The notes: generated by a model from the letters alone, not told the origin. Shown: positions 4,604 to 11,834, numbered from the stretch's first letter. The stretch: 12,376 nucleotides of DNA from Euryarchaeota archaeon UBA181 (GCA_002496725.1 DALI01000046.1:1-12376), one strand, 5' to 3'. Translations and numbers: made by a program.

Positions 4604-7462
4604 CTAAATAAATGAAATTCCAGGCTCCAATGGGAAAGATACCTTTGCCTTTCCGGCCACATCTTCACCGTCTCCCACTGAATAGGATACTACAGTATCG
4701 ATTTGGAGAGAGCTAGCAATGAAAGAAGAGTTCTTGTTGATTACTGAAGTCTCATCAAAATGACCCAAAACAAGATTTTTTTGACCTTCCGACCATGTGT
4801 TGACACGTCCTCTCTTCTTCTTTGATCCGGCAGTCATAGCCATCCATGTTTGGAATATTTCTCCTCTCATTGACTCTTTTTCAAATATTTTGAGATTTTT
4901 GAGATATTCTTGACCCTTTGTTTTGAAGTCGAAGTTTGTGCGGGACAATTTTACTGCCTCATAAGCTAATTCGGCTTTCCAAGAGAGTGCTGTTTGGACT
5001 ACCATCTTTGTTATTGGGATATCAGAGTGCTTCTGCGCTAGAACTTTCAGATTTCGGGCTGAATCTATGAGATCACGAAGATATTCCTCACTTGCTAGAA
5101 TCTCTGACCAATCCCTTACAGACAGATCTGAAATCTCAGAAAGAGTGTTGGAAGCGACCAATCCGAGACCTCCTAGGGACTCCCAGAACTCCTCTGCAAT
5201 ATGGGGAGTGGCAGGAGCCATCATCTCCGCCCAACTAGAAAGAAAGCGATTGATTGTAGGAGCGTGTGAGCCGCCTCTTCGCCTATACCACTGCCAGTCC
5301 GATAGCATCTCGAAATGACTGATCATCACCCCTTCGCGGAGGCTTACGTCATCCATTGCCTCAGTCCACCTAGTACGATTATCTAGTAGGCGGGCAAGTA
5401 GCCAATTATCCATATCACTTGGTGAAGATTTGATATTTGATCCTATCTTGAATGCATCAACTATCTGATTCAATTGTCGATTATTAGCCTCTAAAGCACT
5501 ATCAGACCAATCCATCCCAGCCTCTGGATTTGCACCAAAGAGAATGAAAAGTCTGACAGTATCGGCTCCAAACTTAGAAATCATATCTCCGGGGCTAATC
5601 GTATTTCCGAGGGATTTTCCCATTTTGACAGAACGAGTGCTCAGTTTTCCACCACAATTAGGGCAATCTCCTCCGAAATTTTCGACGTGGTACTCGGAGT
5701 TACATTTTACACAGAAGGGAGCAGGTGCGTTGAGCATGCCTTGGCACACTAAACGACCAAATGGCTCCCCGACGAGATTCATCCCCAAGTCACGTGTCGC
5801 CTTTGTAAAGAATCGTGCGTATAGGAGATGCATCACGGCATGCTCAATGCCACCGATGTAGAGATCCACTCCTCCTTCCATCCAATAGTTCACTTTGTCT
5901 GGGTCGAAGGGGCGAGCGATGTTGTTAGAATCTGCAAATCTCATGAAATACCACGATGAGTCATAGAAAGTATCCATTGTATCAGTCTCACGACGTGCAT
6001 TCTTACCACACTGAGGACAGGTGGCCTCGAGAAATTCTTGATTTGTAGCTAAGGGATTTCCACTATCTTCCCAGCTGAATTTCACATCAAGTGGTAATTC
6101 AACTGGTAAGTCATCTAAGCTAACTGGGACAACTCCGCAATCATCGCAATGTAGCATTGGAATAGGCGTCCCCCAGAATCTCTGACGACTTAGGAGCCAA
6201 TCCTTGAGTCTGAATTGTACAGTTCCATGACCTGTCCCTTCAGCTTCTAATGCGGAAATTACTGCCTCCTTGGCCTCATTGCCATGAAGGCCGTCAAAGG
6301 ATTCTCGATTGGAATTAATCATCCAACCCAAGCCATCGAAAACTGGGTTCTCCTCAATTGCTTCTCCGTCTCTTTCTCTAGAAAGTACTGGCCTTACTGA
6401 GATTCCATATTTCTTGGCAAAGTCATAGTCTCTTTGATCATGCCCGGGGACTGCCATTACTGCGCCAGTTCCATAGCTAGCAACTACAAAGTTTCCAGCA
6501 TATATCGGAACCTCTTCGCCACTGAGTGGATTTTTTGCGAAACGGCCCAGAGGAACGCCTTTCTTCTCCTTCAGCATATTGATTCTCTCGAATTCAGTCA
6601 TTCTTGCGCACTCATTCCTAAGTTCAAGCCAAGCACTCTCGTACTCAGTTCCCGAAACTAGCTCTTCACACAGTGGATGTTCGGGAGAGAGAGTAAGGAA
6701 CGTAACACCGAATATCGTATCTGGACGTGTTGTGAAGGCTCCGATAACTGAGTCGGAGCCGACCACTGAGAAGTCAATATGGGCGCCTTGGGAGCGACCG
6801 ATCCAATTCCTTTGCATTGCCTTGACGTTCTCTGGGAACTCGATCTTATCCAACTCCTCCAGTAATTCATCTGCATACTCTGTCATTCTCAGGAACCATT
6901 GGGCCATATCCTTCTGAACTACCTCAAGTCCACATCTCCAGCAACGATTATTCTTGACTTGCTCATTAGCTAGCACTGTATCACAGTCGTTACACCAATT
7001 CACTGGAGCGAATCTTCTCTCAACAAGGCCTGCTTCGAAGAATTTCAGAAACATATTCTGATTCCAGCGATAATATTCTGGCGTGGAAGTTGCGAACATC
7101 CTTCGCCAGTCATACGAGTAACCCATGCGTTCCTGATCGGCTCTTATCATGGCGATATTTCTCTCGGTGACGCTGTGAGGATGTCCTGCTTCCTTTTTGG
7201 CGGCATTTTCTGCGGGCATTCCAAATGAGTCGTATCCCATTGGATAGAGGACATTCTTACCCATCATTCTCTGAAATCTAGCCATCGCATCACCAATTGA
7301 GTAGTTGCGAACATGACCCATGTGCATATTTCCAGAGGGGTATGGAAACATCTCAAGACAGTAGAACTTGGGTTTCGATGGATCGACTTCTACTTCGAAT
7401 ACTCTAGCCTCAGACCATGTGCGTTGCCATTTGTTCTCCACTTCATGAGTATTGTAAGACAT
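4604..7462 (-). CDS. leuS: Leucyl-tRNA synthetase, bacterial-type body with archaeal-like C-terminus
   Basis: Charges tRNA-Leu with leucine. The 952-residue class I enzyme has HMGH at 47-50, MGYDSFGMPAENAA (75-88), a first zinc site C157/C160/C174/C177, and WIGRSQGAHI (220-229). The CP1 editing domain spans about 230-410, with TTRPDT at 244-249 and GHDQRD at 340-345. RFWGTPIP lies at 428-435 and a second zinc site is C439/C442/C482/C485. ETDTMDTFYDSSWYFMRF lies at 492-509 and a third zinc knuckle is C584/C587/C600/C603. The signature loop is KMGKS (613-617), where KMSKS is usual. The editing domain after the first zinc module and the motif wording are bacterial. The last ~160 residues (EEYLRDLID onward, ending GKAKVSFPLEPGISFI) resemble archaeal LeuRS instead. 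The start at 7462 follows a GAGGTGAG Shine-Dalgarno; an in-frame ATG at 7549 would add 29 unrelated residues. Haloarchaea are also known to have bacterial-like LeuRS. Confidence 0.95.
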   Translation of the reverse strand: MSYNTHEVENKWQRTWSEARVFEVEVDPSKPKFYCLEMFPYPSGNMHMGHVRNYSIGDAMARFQRMMGKNVLYPMGYDSFGMPAENAAKKEAGHPHSVTERNIAMIRADQERMGYSYDWRRMFATSTPEYYRWNQNMFLKFFEAGLVERRFAPVNWCNDCDTVLANEQVKNNRCWRCGLEVVQKDMAQWFLRMTEYADELLEELDKIEFPENVKAMQRNWIGRSQGAHIDFSVVGSDSVIGAFTTRPDTIFGVTFLTLSPEHPLCEELVSGTEYESAWLELRNECARMTEFERINMLKEKKGVPLGRFAKNPLSGEEVPIYAGNFVVASYGTGAVMAVPGHDQRDYDFAKKYGISVRPVLSRERDGEAIEENPVFDGLGWMINSNRESFDGLHGNEAKEAVISALEAEGTGHGTVQFRLKDWLLSRQRFWGTPIPMLHCDDCGVVPVSLDDLPVELPLDVKFSWEDSGNPLATNQEFLEATCPQCGKNARRETDTMDTFYDSSWYFMRFADSNNIARPFDPDKVNYWMEGGVDLYIGGIEHAVMHLLYARFFTKATRDLGMNLVGEPFGRLVCQGMLNAPAPFCVKCNSEYHVENFGGDCPNCGGKLSTRSVKMGKSLGNTISPGDMISKFGADTVRLFILFGANPEAGMDWSDSALEANNRQLNQIVDAFKIGSNIKSSPSDMDNWLLARLLDNRTRWTEAMDDVSLREGVMISHFEMLSDWQWYRRRGGSHAPTINRFLSSWAEMMAPATPHIAEEFWESLGGLGLVASNTLSEISDLSVRDWSEILASEEYLRDLIDSARNLKVLAQKHSDIPITKMVVQTALSWKAELAYEAVKLSRTNFDFKTKGQEYLKNLKIFEKESMRGEIFQTWMAMTAGSKKKRGRVNTWSEGQKNLVLGHFDETSVINKNSSFIASSLQIDTVVSYSVGDGEDVAGKAKVSFPLEPGISFI

Positions 7463-7483
7463 CGTCCTCACCTCAGTCACCCT

Positions 7484-7500
7484 AGGAGACTTAGTCTCCT
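7484..7500 (-). repeat. Perfect 17-bp inverted repeat in the leuS upstream region
   Basis: AGGAGACT-T-AGTCTCCT is a perfect 8-bp inverted repeat around one central base, 21 nt before the leuS ATG. If the A/T-rich element at 7505-7513 is the TATA box, this palindrome occupies about -2 to -18 of the promoter, a position where a dimeric repressor could block transcription. If transcription starts further upstream it would be an RNA hairpin just 5' of the GAGGTGAG ribosome binding site. Either way a regulatory role is inference; a perfect 8-bp repeat with a 1-nt centre is unlikely by chance in so short a region. Confidence 0.55.
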
Positions 7501-7504
7501 TGCT

Positions 7505-7513
7505 GAATAACTG
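7505..7513 (-). promoter_or_regulatory. Possible TATA-like element of leuS
   Basis: Minus strand reads CAGTTATTC. It shares TTATT with the octamers before the kinase and CDIN1-like genes. It would put transcription start near 7482, giving a leader of about 20 nt with GAGGTGAG just before the ATG. A second A/T-rich candidate (AGAATATCC, around 7553-7561) would give a longer leader. The choice cannot be made from sequence alone. Confidence 0.3.
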
Positions 7514-7580
7514 GCATGACTGCCCACTTCTCAAGTAGGGCCTCGGCATAGGATATTCTAGTCACGTACCTCGTAAAGGA

Positions 7581-7603
7581 GGGGCGATTTTGAACCCTGC
7601 CCC
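7581..7603. repeat. GC-rich stem-loop in the leuS / MBL divergent region
   Basis: GGGGC at 7581-7585 pairs with GCCCC at 7599-7603 around a 13-nt loop. It lies midway between the divergent leuS and metallo-hydrolase genes and may be an operator or just GC clustering. The minus-strand loop contains GGGTTCAAA, recalling a tRNA T-loop, but no other tRNA arm is present. Confidence 0.25.
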
Positions 7604-7615
7604 CCATTAGGACTC

Positions 7616-7630
7616 CACCATACCTATTGG
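7616..7630 (+). promoter_or_regulatory. Possible promoter of the metallo-hydrolase gene
   Basis: The stretch CACCATACCTATTGG lies about 23-37 nt before the ATG at 7653, the distance expected for a TATA box of a leaderless transcript. The match to the ACATTATT elements seen elsewhere in the window is weak. No clear Shine-Dalgarno precedes the start. Confidence 0.25.
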
Positions 7631-7652
7631 ATATGACCGGTTGGGATGGAAC

Positions 7653-8360
7653 ATGCTGGCCGATGGGGAGTTTCACAAGGACGTAAGAGATGACGGTGTT
7701 GAGGTGTGGGTTACTCAAATGGGGGGTTACATGAACATGAATACAGCGTTTATTGATAGGGAAAATCAAATTGTGGCTATTGTGGATCCATTCGACTCTG
7801 AACGATGGATTGAGGGGCTGGCAGAAGAAGGACTCGCACCGACCCACCTACTCTACACGCACACTCATCGAGATCATGTCGCTGGATATTCGTCTATGCT
7901 ATCACTGGCCCCAGATGTTGAAGTATGGGGGCATGATGAAGCTAGAGTACCTGGGTTACTTGGTCAGGCTGTTTTCAAGAAGGTTGATTTCACTGAAACT
8001 TGGACTAACTCCGCAGATACTACTGTTGAGTGGAGTGTTGGGTCAATATCTCTTGGAGTCACCCATTCTCCAGGCCATGCCCCTGGCCATGTCACCCTTC
8101 ACGGTCATGGTGTTTATCATGCTGGAGATCTTCTATTCACAGCACATAGTGGCAGGGTTGACTTGCCTGGCAGCGACCCTAGAGCACAGTGGAGTAGCGT
8201 TCGTTTTGCCAGAGAACTACTGGGCGGACTACCGGGTAATTGGCGCTTAATCCCAGGACATAGATATGATTGGATAGATGGCACTACCCCAGATTGGGTT
8301 AGTATTAGTGATGCTTTGGAGTACAATTACTCTCTAAACTCACCAATGATAAATGATTGA
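7653..8360 (+). CDS. Metallo-beta-lactamase-fold hydrolase (glyoxalase II-like)
   Basis: Soluble di-metal hydrolase of 235 residues. The metal ligands are all visible: HTHRDH at 70-75, SPGHAPGH at 139-146, GDLLF with Asp159, and the terminal PGH at 201-203. The segment SGRVDLPGSDPRAQWSS (166-182) resembles the region after the bridging Asp in hydroxyacylglutathione hydrolases and persulfide dioxygenases (ETHE1-like). These act on thioesters or glutathione persulfide, but the actual substrate here is unknown, and an archaeon lacking glutathione would use another thiol. I take the ATG at 7653, because a plausible promoter element lies at the leaderless distance. An in-frame TTG at 7641 would add four residues. 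It is divergent from leuS and ends 10 bp before the small minus-strand ORF. Confidence 0.85.
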   Translation: MLADGEFHKDVRDDGVEVWVTQMGGYMNMNTAFIDRENQIVAIVDPFDSERWIEGLAEEGLAPTHLLYTHTHRDHVAGYSSMLSLAPDVEVWGHDEARVPGLLGQAVFKKVDFTETWTNSADTTVEWSVGSISLGVTHSPGHAPGHVTLHGHGVYHAGDLLFTAHSGRVDLPGSDPRAQWSSVRFARELLGGLPGNWRLIPGHRYDWIDGTTPDWVSISDALEYNYSLNSPMIND

Positions 8361-8370
8361 AATTTGATAT

Positions 8371-8382
8371 CTATTTTCTTCT
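8371..8382 (+). terminator. T-rich tract after the metallo-hydrolase gene
   Basis: CTATTTTCTTCT starts 10 nt after the stop of the plus-strand hydrolase gene. Archaeal transcription often ends at T-rich runs without a hairpin, and this is the first such tract after the gene. It overlaps the end of the proposed small ORF on the other strand. Confidence 0.3.
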
Positions 8383-8475
8383 GACTTTAGCGATTAGAGA
8401 CCCAATGGTTGCGATGAATATCTTATTCCTCCAAAGCCATGAAAACATCTTCAAAGCGGTCTTTACTTTACCCAT
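8371..8475 (-). CDS. Possible 34-residue strongly basic small protein
   Basis: Begins with ATG 2 nt after the aceE stop (TGA-TA-ATG) and ends in TAG, filling nearly all of the gap up to the convergent hydrolase gene. The product starts MGKVKTALKMFSWLWRNK, continues IFIATIGSLIAKVRRK, and has nine Lys/Arg and no Asp or Glu. A hydrophobic middle (IFIATIGSLIA, residues 19-29) is flanked by basic and tryptophan-rich ends, suggesting a membrane-associated or amphipathic helix. Position directly behind aceE suggests co-transcription and coupled translation; GGCGGAATGAT just upstream contains only a partial Shine-Dalgarno. I recognise no family. An open frame this short could be chance, so existence is uncertain. 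Confidence 0.4.
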   Translation of the reverse strand: MGKVKTALKMFSWLWRNKIFIATIGSLIAKVRRK

Positions 8476-8477
8476 TA

Positions 8478-11138
8478 TCATTCCGCCTTATCTTCCCTAG
8501 TGAGGCTGATACCCATATTTCGAGCGGCTTCTTTAACTGTCCCGATAGGCAACCCTCCCTCTCTCTCAAGAGCTGAAAGAGATGCTATTACTATACTCTG
8601 TGTATCAATCTCGAAGAACCTCCTGAGGTTGTCCCTAGTGTCTGAACGCCCGAACCCATCGGTTCCTAGGACGGTGAAGCTGCCCCCTATCCATCTCTGG
8701 ATCATCTCAGGAACAGCCGCAATGTAATCAGAGACGGCAATTGTTGGAGTTTCATCACCGAAACACTCTGATGCATATGTAGATCTTTGAGCCTGTGGAT
8801 TGAGCCTATTGTGGCGTTCTGACTCCAATCCATCCCTACGAAGTTCTCCATACGAGGTCACTGACCAGATCTCAGAAGATATCCCATGCTCCAATTCCAA
8901 CAGATCCGCTGCTTCACGGGCGTACTGCAGAATTGGCCCAGACCCAAGTATTCTGACTTGGGGAGAGTCGTGCAATTCGGACTCCTGAACCTTATACGCC
9001 CCTCTGATGATTCCTTCATCCACACCCTCGGGCTTTACGAGTTGTTGCTGGTTCTCGTTATACAACATAATGTAGTGGAACACATCCATGTTCTTTCCCC
9101 ACATCTCATCAATACCATGTCGGATTATCGTTGCTAGCTCATACGCATAAGCCGGATCCCACGCACGACATCCTGGGACGGTTGAAGCGATTAGGAGGCT
9201 ATGGCCGTCTTGGTGCTGAAGGCCTTCTCCATTTAGTGTGGTCCTACCTGCTGTGGCACCCATCAAAAATCCCCTAGCCCGTGAGTCGGCAGCGGCCCAA
9301 ACCTGATCTGCGGTCCTTTGGAATCCGAACATGGAGTAGAAGATATAGAATGGAAGAGTTGGGGACGCGGAATGGGAATAGGATGTGGCTGCGGCAGTCC
9401 AAGTTGCCATGGAAGTTGCCTCGGCAATTCCTTCTTGGATGATCTGGCCGGATTCTGATTCCTTGTAATTCATCAGCATTTTATGATCTACAGGAGTATA
9501 ATTCTGTCCGACCTGAGAGAAGATTCCAAACTCGCTGAATAGGGGGTCCATTCCAAATGTCCTCCCCTCATCAGGAATAATTGGAACAACTCTTGAACCC
9601 ATTTCCGACTTGAGGAGTCTTCTTAGAAGTCTAACGAAAACCATCGTTGTAGAGACTAGTTGCCCCTCCCTTGTTCCCTCATCGAACTCAGAAAAGGTTG
9701 ACTCATCGGGGAGATCTATTGTGATGGGAGGGGATCTCCTTGAAGGAAGGTATCCTCCCAAATCTTCTCTCCTCTTAGTGATGTACTCGATCTCTTCGGA
9801 GTCATCTCCTGGATGGTACAACGGATTATCTTCCAGTGCTTCATCCTCCAAAGGTAATTCTAGAGAGTCACGATAAGAAACAAGATCATCCAGAGACATC
9901 TTCTTTTTCTGGTGTGTTGAGTTTCTTCCCTCAAACGAATCTATCCCCCAGCCCTTCACTGTATGTGACAGTATGACTGCCGGGCCATTTGCCGCCTCAG
10001 CGGATTTGTATGCCGCGTATACCTTGAGAGGATCATGCCCCCCTCTCCTTAGATTCTCTATATCCTGATCTGAGAGGGTTTCTCCAATGGAAGCCAATTG
10101 CTGATTACCTGAGAAGAACTCAGACCTGAATTCAGAAGGAGCTAGTGTGCTCATTCTCTGCCAATCACCATCGTTAATGCCTTCAATCCTAGATAGTACA
10201 ACCCCCTCTGAATCACTATTCATTATTCGATCCCAACCTGAGGACCATAGTACCTTGATCACTGTCCAACCTGCTCCTCGATAGAGTCCTTCAAGCTCCT
10301 GAATGATCTTGGCATTGCCCCTCACGGGACCATCAAGACGCTGAAGGTTGCAGTTTACAACTACGATTAGATTGTCGAGTTTCTCTCGACCGGCTATGGC
10401 TATCGATGCTATTGCCTCTGGCTCATCCATTTCACCATCCCCTAGGAAAGCGAAGACTCTGCTTTGAGATGTATCTGCCAAACCCCTCTGATGTAGGTAC
10501 TTCCAGAACCTTGCTTGCATTACTGCGGCAAGAGGCCCAAGTCCCATTGAAACGGTGGTGTACTCCCAAAAATTGGGCATTAGTCTCGGATGGGGGTAAG
10601 AGGAAAGTCCGTCATTGAACGCCTCTTGTCTGAAATTGGCCATCTGCTCTCTGGATATCCTGCCCTCGAGAAAGGCTCTAGCATAAATCCCTGGACTTCC
10701 ATGCCCTTGAATGTAGATAGCATCCCCGATACCATTCGAGTCTTTTCCTCTGAATATATGATTGAAACCGACCTCATATAGAGTGGAGCTGGATGCGTAG
10801 GTCGAGATGTGCCCACCGATTCCGTCCACTCTCCTGTTAGTATCGGAAACAACTACTGCTGCATTCCAAAGTATTGAGTTTTGTATCTTCCTCTCTATCT
10901 CCAGATCTCCGGGGTATGGTGGTTGTTGATCTAGTGAGATAGTATTCAGATAAGGAGTTCTGGAGGGGGGTGTTATTGGGATTGAAAGATCGCCCGCCTC
11001 TATCATCAGCTCATGGAGTAGCATCCTAGCTCTTTCCACCCCATGTGAGTCCACCACTGACCTGAGAGACTCTAGCCACTCATCAGTCTCATCCGGGTCT
11101 ATGTCAGGTAGGTGTTGACGTGGTTTTGGACCGGACAT
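8478..11138 (-). CDS. aceE: Pyruvate dehydrogenase E1 component, homodimeric (AceE) type
   Basis: Thiamine-diphosphate enzyme that decarboxylates pyruvate and passes the acetyl group to the lipoyl domain of E2. At 886 residues it is almost exactly as long as Escherichia coli AceE and is colinear with it. The N-terminal E2-binding region DIDPDETDEWLESL (12-25) is kept. The ThDP/Mg motif runs GDGEMDEPE (233-241) to NCNLQRLDGP (262-271). STHQKKKM (407-414) carries the catalytic loop histidine His409, and GIAEA (570-574) contains Glu573, the likely counterpart of the ThDP-activating glutamate. FYIFYSMFGFQR, GRTTLNGEGLQHQDGHS and LGTDGFGRSDTR are near-identical family blocks. No E2 or E3 gene is in the window. 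The ATG has a weak Shine-Dalgarno (CAGGTG) beside a perfect palindrome. The small basic ORF follows. Homodimeric E1 is chiefly bacterial, so acquisition from bacteria is inferred. Confidence 0.95.
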   Translation of the reverse strand: MSGPKPRQHLPDIDPDETDEWLESLRSVVDSHGVERARMLLHELMIEAGDLSIPITPPSRTPYLNTISLDQQPPYPGDLEIERKIQNSILWNAAVVVSDTNRRVDGIGGHISTYASSSTLYEVGFNHIFRGKDSNGIGDAIYIQGHGSPGIYARAFLEGRISREQMANFRQEAFNDGLSSYPHPRLMPNFWEYTTVSMGLGPLAAVMQARFWKYLHQRGLADTSQSRVFAFLGDGEMDEPEAIASIAIAGREKLDNLIVVVNCNLQRLDGPVRGNAKIIQELEGLYRGAGWTVIKVLWSSGWDRIMNSDSEGVVLSRIEGINDGDWQRMSTLAPSEFRSEFFSGNQQLASIGETLSDQDIENLRRGGHDPLKVYAAYKSAEAANGPAVILSHTVKGWGIDSFEGRNSTHQKKKMSLDDLVSYRDSLELPLEDEALEDNPLYHPGDDSEEIEYITKRREDLGGYLPSRRSPPITIDLPDESTFSEFDEGTREGQLVSTTMVFVRLLRRLLKSEMGSRVVPIIPDEGRTFGMDPLFSEFGIFSQVGQNYTPVDHKMLMNYKESESGQIIQEGIAEATSMATWTAAATSYSHSASPTLPFYIFYSMFGFQRTADQVWAAADSRARGFLMGATAGRTTLNGEGLQHQDGHSLLIASTVPGCRAWDPAYAYELATIIRHGIDEMWGKNMDVFHYIMLYNENQQQLVKPEGVDEGIIRGAYKVQESELHDSPQVRILGSGPILQYAREAADLLELEHGISSEIWSVTSYGELRRDGLESERHNRLNPQAQRSTYASECFGDETPTIAVSDYIAAVPEMIQRWIGGSFTVLGTDGFGRSDTRDNLRRFFEIDTQSIVIASLSALEREGGLPIGTVKEAARNMGISLTREDKAE

Positions 11139-11146
11139 GTGAGCAC

Positions 11147-11163
11147 CTGCCCCTATGGGGCAG
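11147..11163 (-). repeat. Perfect 17-bp inverted repeat before aceE
   Basis: CTGCCCC-TAT-GGGGCAG is a perfect 7-bp inverted repeat with a 3-nt centre, 8 nt before the aceE ATG. With the TATA-like element at 11181-11190, transcription would start near 11159, inside the palindrome, which suits a repressor operator. As RNA it could form a hairpin against the AGGTG ribosome binding site. Function is inferred; the symmetry is seen directly. Confidence 0.5.
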
Positions 11164-11180
11164 AGTTGCGACTGGTTGTT

Positions 11181-11190
11181 GTTTATTCAA
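11181..11190 (-). promoter_or_regulatory. TATA-like element of aceE
   Basis: Minus strand reads TTGAATAAAC, the best A/T-rich element in the 70-nt gap between the acetyltransferase gene and aceE. It predicts a start near 11159 and a leader of roughly 20 nt that keeps the CAGGTG ribosome binding site. Confidence 0.35.
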
Positions 11191-11208
11191 TGTTCGATTG
11201 TCAGGGGT

Positions 11209-11790
11209 TCAAATTTTGGGTCCTTTGGGGCCTACCTTGACAACGTGACACTCATGAATGGTACGAACTCCAGATACTGTGATAGATGAGTCTCCTTCGA
11301 TACATCTCACCCCTGACCATTTCCTGACTACCTTAGCTACAGTACTTCTACCGGCTTTATTCAGGGGGTCCACCTTAAGCTCTACAGAGACTTCCTCAAC
11401 CTCCCCCATCCAGGACAGTACTGCTTCAATGGACTTACTAGCTACACCGTGATTCTGCTCTGAGCTTCTGACCCAGTACCCCAGATTCCATGAAGCTTGA
11501 CCGGATCTTGTGACTCGGTCGAAACCTATGAGGCCAAGAACCGCGTTGTCCCATGGTCTGATCATCACCCAGTGATGCAATAATCCGGCCCTCCCCATTC
11601 TCTCTGTCTCAGAAAGAAACTCTGAAATTTGCTTTGAAATATCCTTATCTGGATTTATCCAAGGCATCGCCCTATTGACTTCTGGCCACGTCTCTTCGAA
11701 AGCTTCGATTAGCTCTTCAGAGCGAAGATTTGATGCCGGCCTAAGAACAAGATCTTCGTTGATCCTGATGGAGCTGGTCGCACGCCTCAT
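11209..11790 (-). CDS. GNAT-family N-acetyltransferase, RimJ/RimL-like
   Basis: Acetyl-CoA-dependent acetyltransferase of 193 residues. The N-terminal part (residues 14-30) has the LVLRPAS...EELIEAF pattern of RimJ/RimL-type GNAT proteins. Motif A is at about 102-125: a strand LGYWV, then RSSEQNHGVAS with the Q-x-x-G-x-A acetyl-CoA loop, then a helix SIEAVLSW. A following strand VSVELKVDPLNKAGRSTVAKV contains the conserved Asn before a helix (N144). The acceptor could be a protein N-terminus, a ribosomal protein or a small molecule; the sequence does not say. ATG at 11790 is chosen as the first in-frame start, with an A/T-rich GATAAAC about 17-24 nt upstream. It lies 44 nt downstream of the partial gene and 70 nt upstream of aceE on the same strand, but aceE seems to have its own promoter. 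Confidence 0.85.
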   Translation of the reverse strand: MRRATSSIRINEDLVLRPASNLRSEELIEAFEETWPEVNRAMPWINPDKDISKQISEFLSETERMGRAGLLHHWVMIRPWDNAVLGLIGFDRVTRSGQASWNLGYWVRSSEQNHGVASKSIEAVLSWMGEVEEVSVELKVDPLNKAGRSTVAKVVRKWSGVRCIEGDSSITVSGVRTIHECHVVKVGPKGPKI

Positions 11791-11834
11791 ACTTTTGCGA
11801 GAAGGGTTTATCGCATCATCTCTACGGCTTGGAG

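Noticed and set aside
7463..7549. In-frame upstream ATG giving LeuRS 29 extra residues
   Set aside because: The added residues match nothing in LeuRS, the region holds the palindrome and a possible promoter, and the ATG at 7462 has a strong GAGGTGAG ribosome binding site.
7581..7603. GGGTTCAAA on the minus strand as a tRNA T-arm
   Set aside because: The loop is 13 nt rather than 7, and there are no acceptor, D or anticodon stems in the surrounding gap.
7753..8250. Long plus-strand frame overlapping the metallo-hydrolase gene
   Set aside because: Shadow of the real gene in another frame; it lacks motifs, while the overlapped frame has all metal ligands.
11203..11220. GGGGTTCAAATTTTGGG as a tRNA T-arm or attachment site
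   Set aside because: Stem pairing fails after G-T pairs, no other tRNA arms are present, and there is no integrase or repeat partner nearby.
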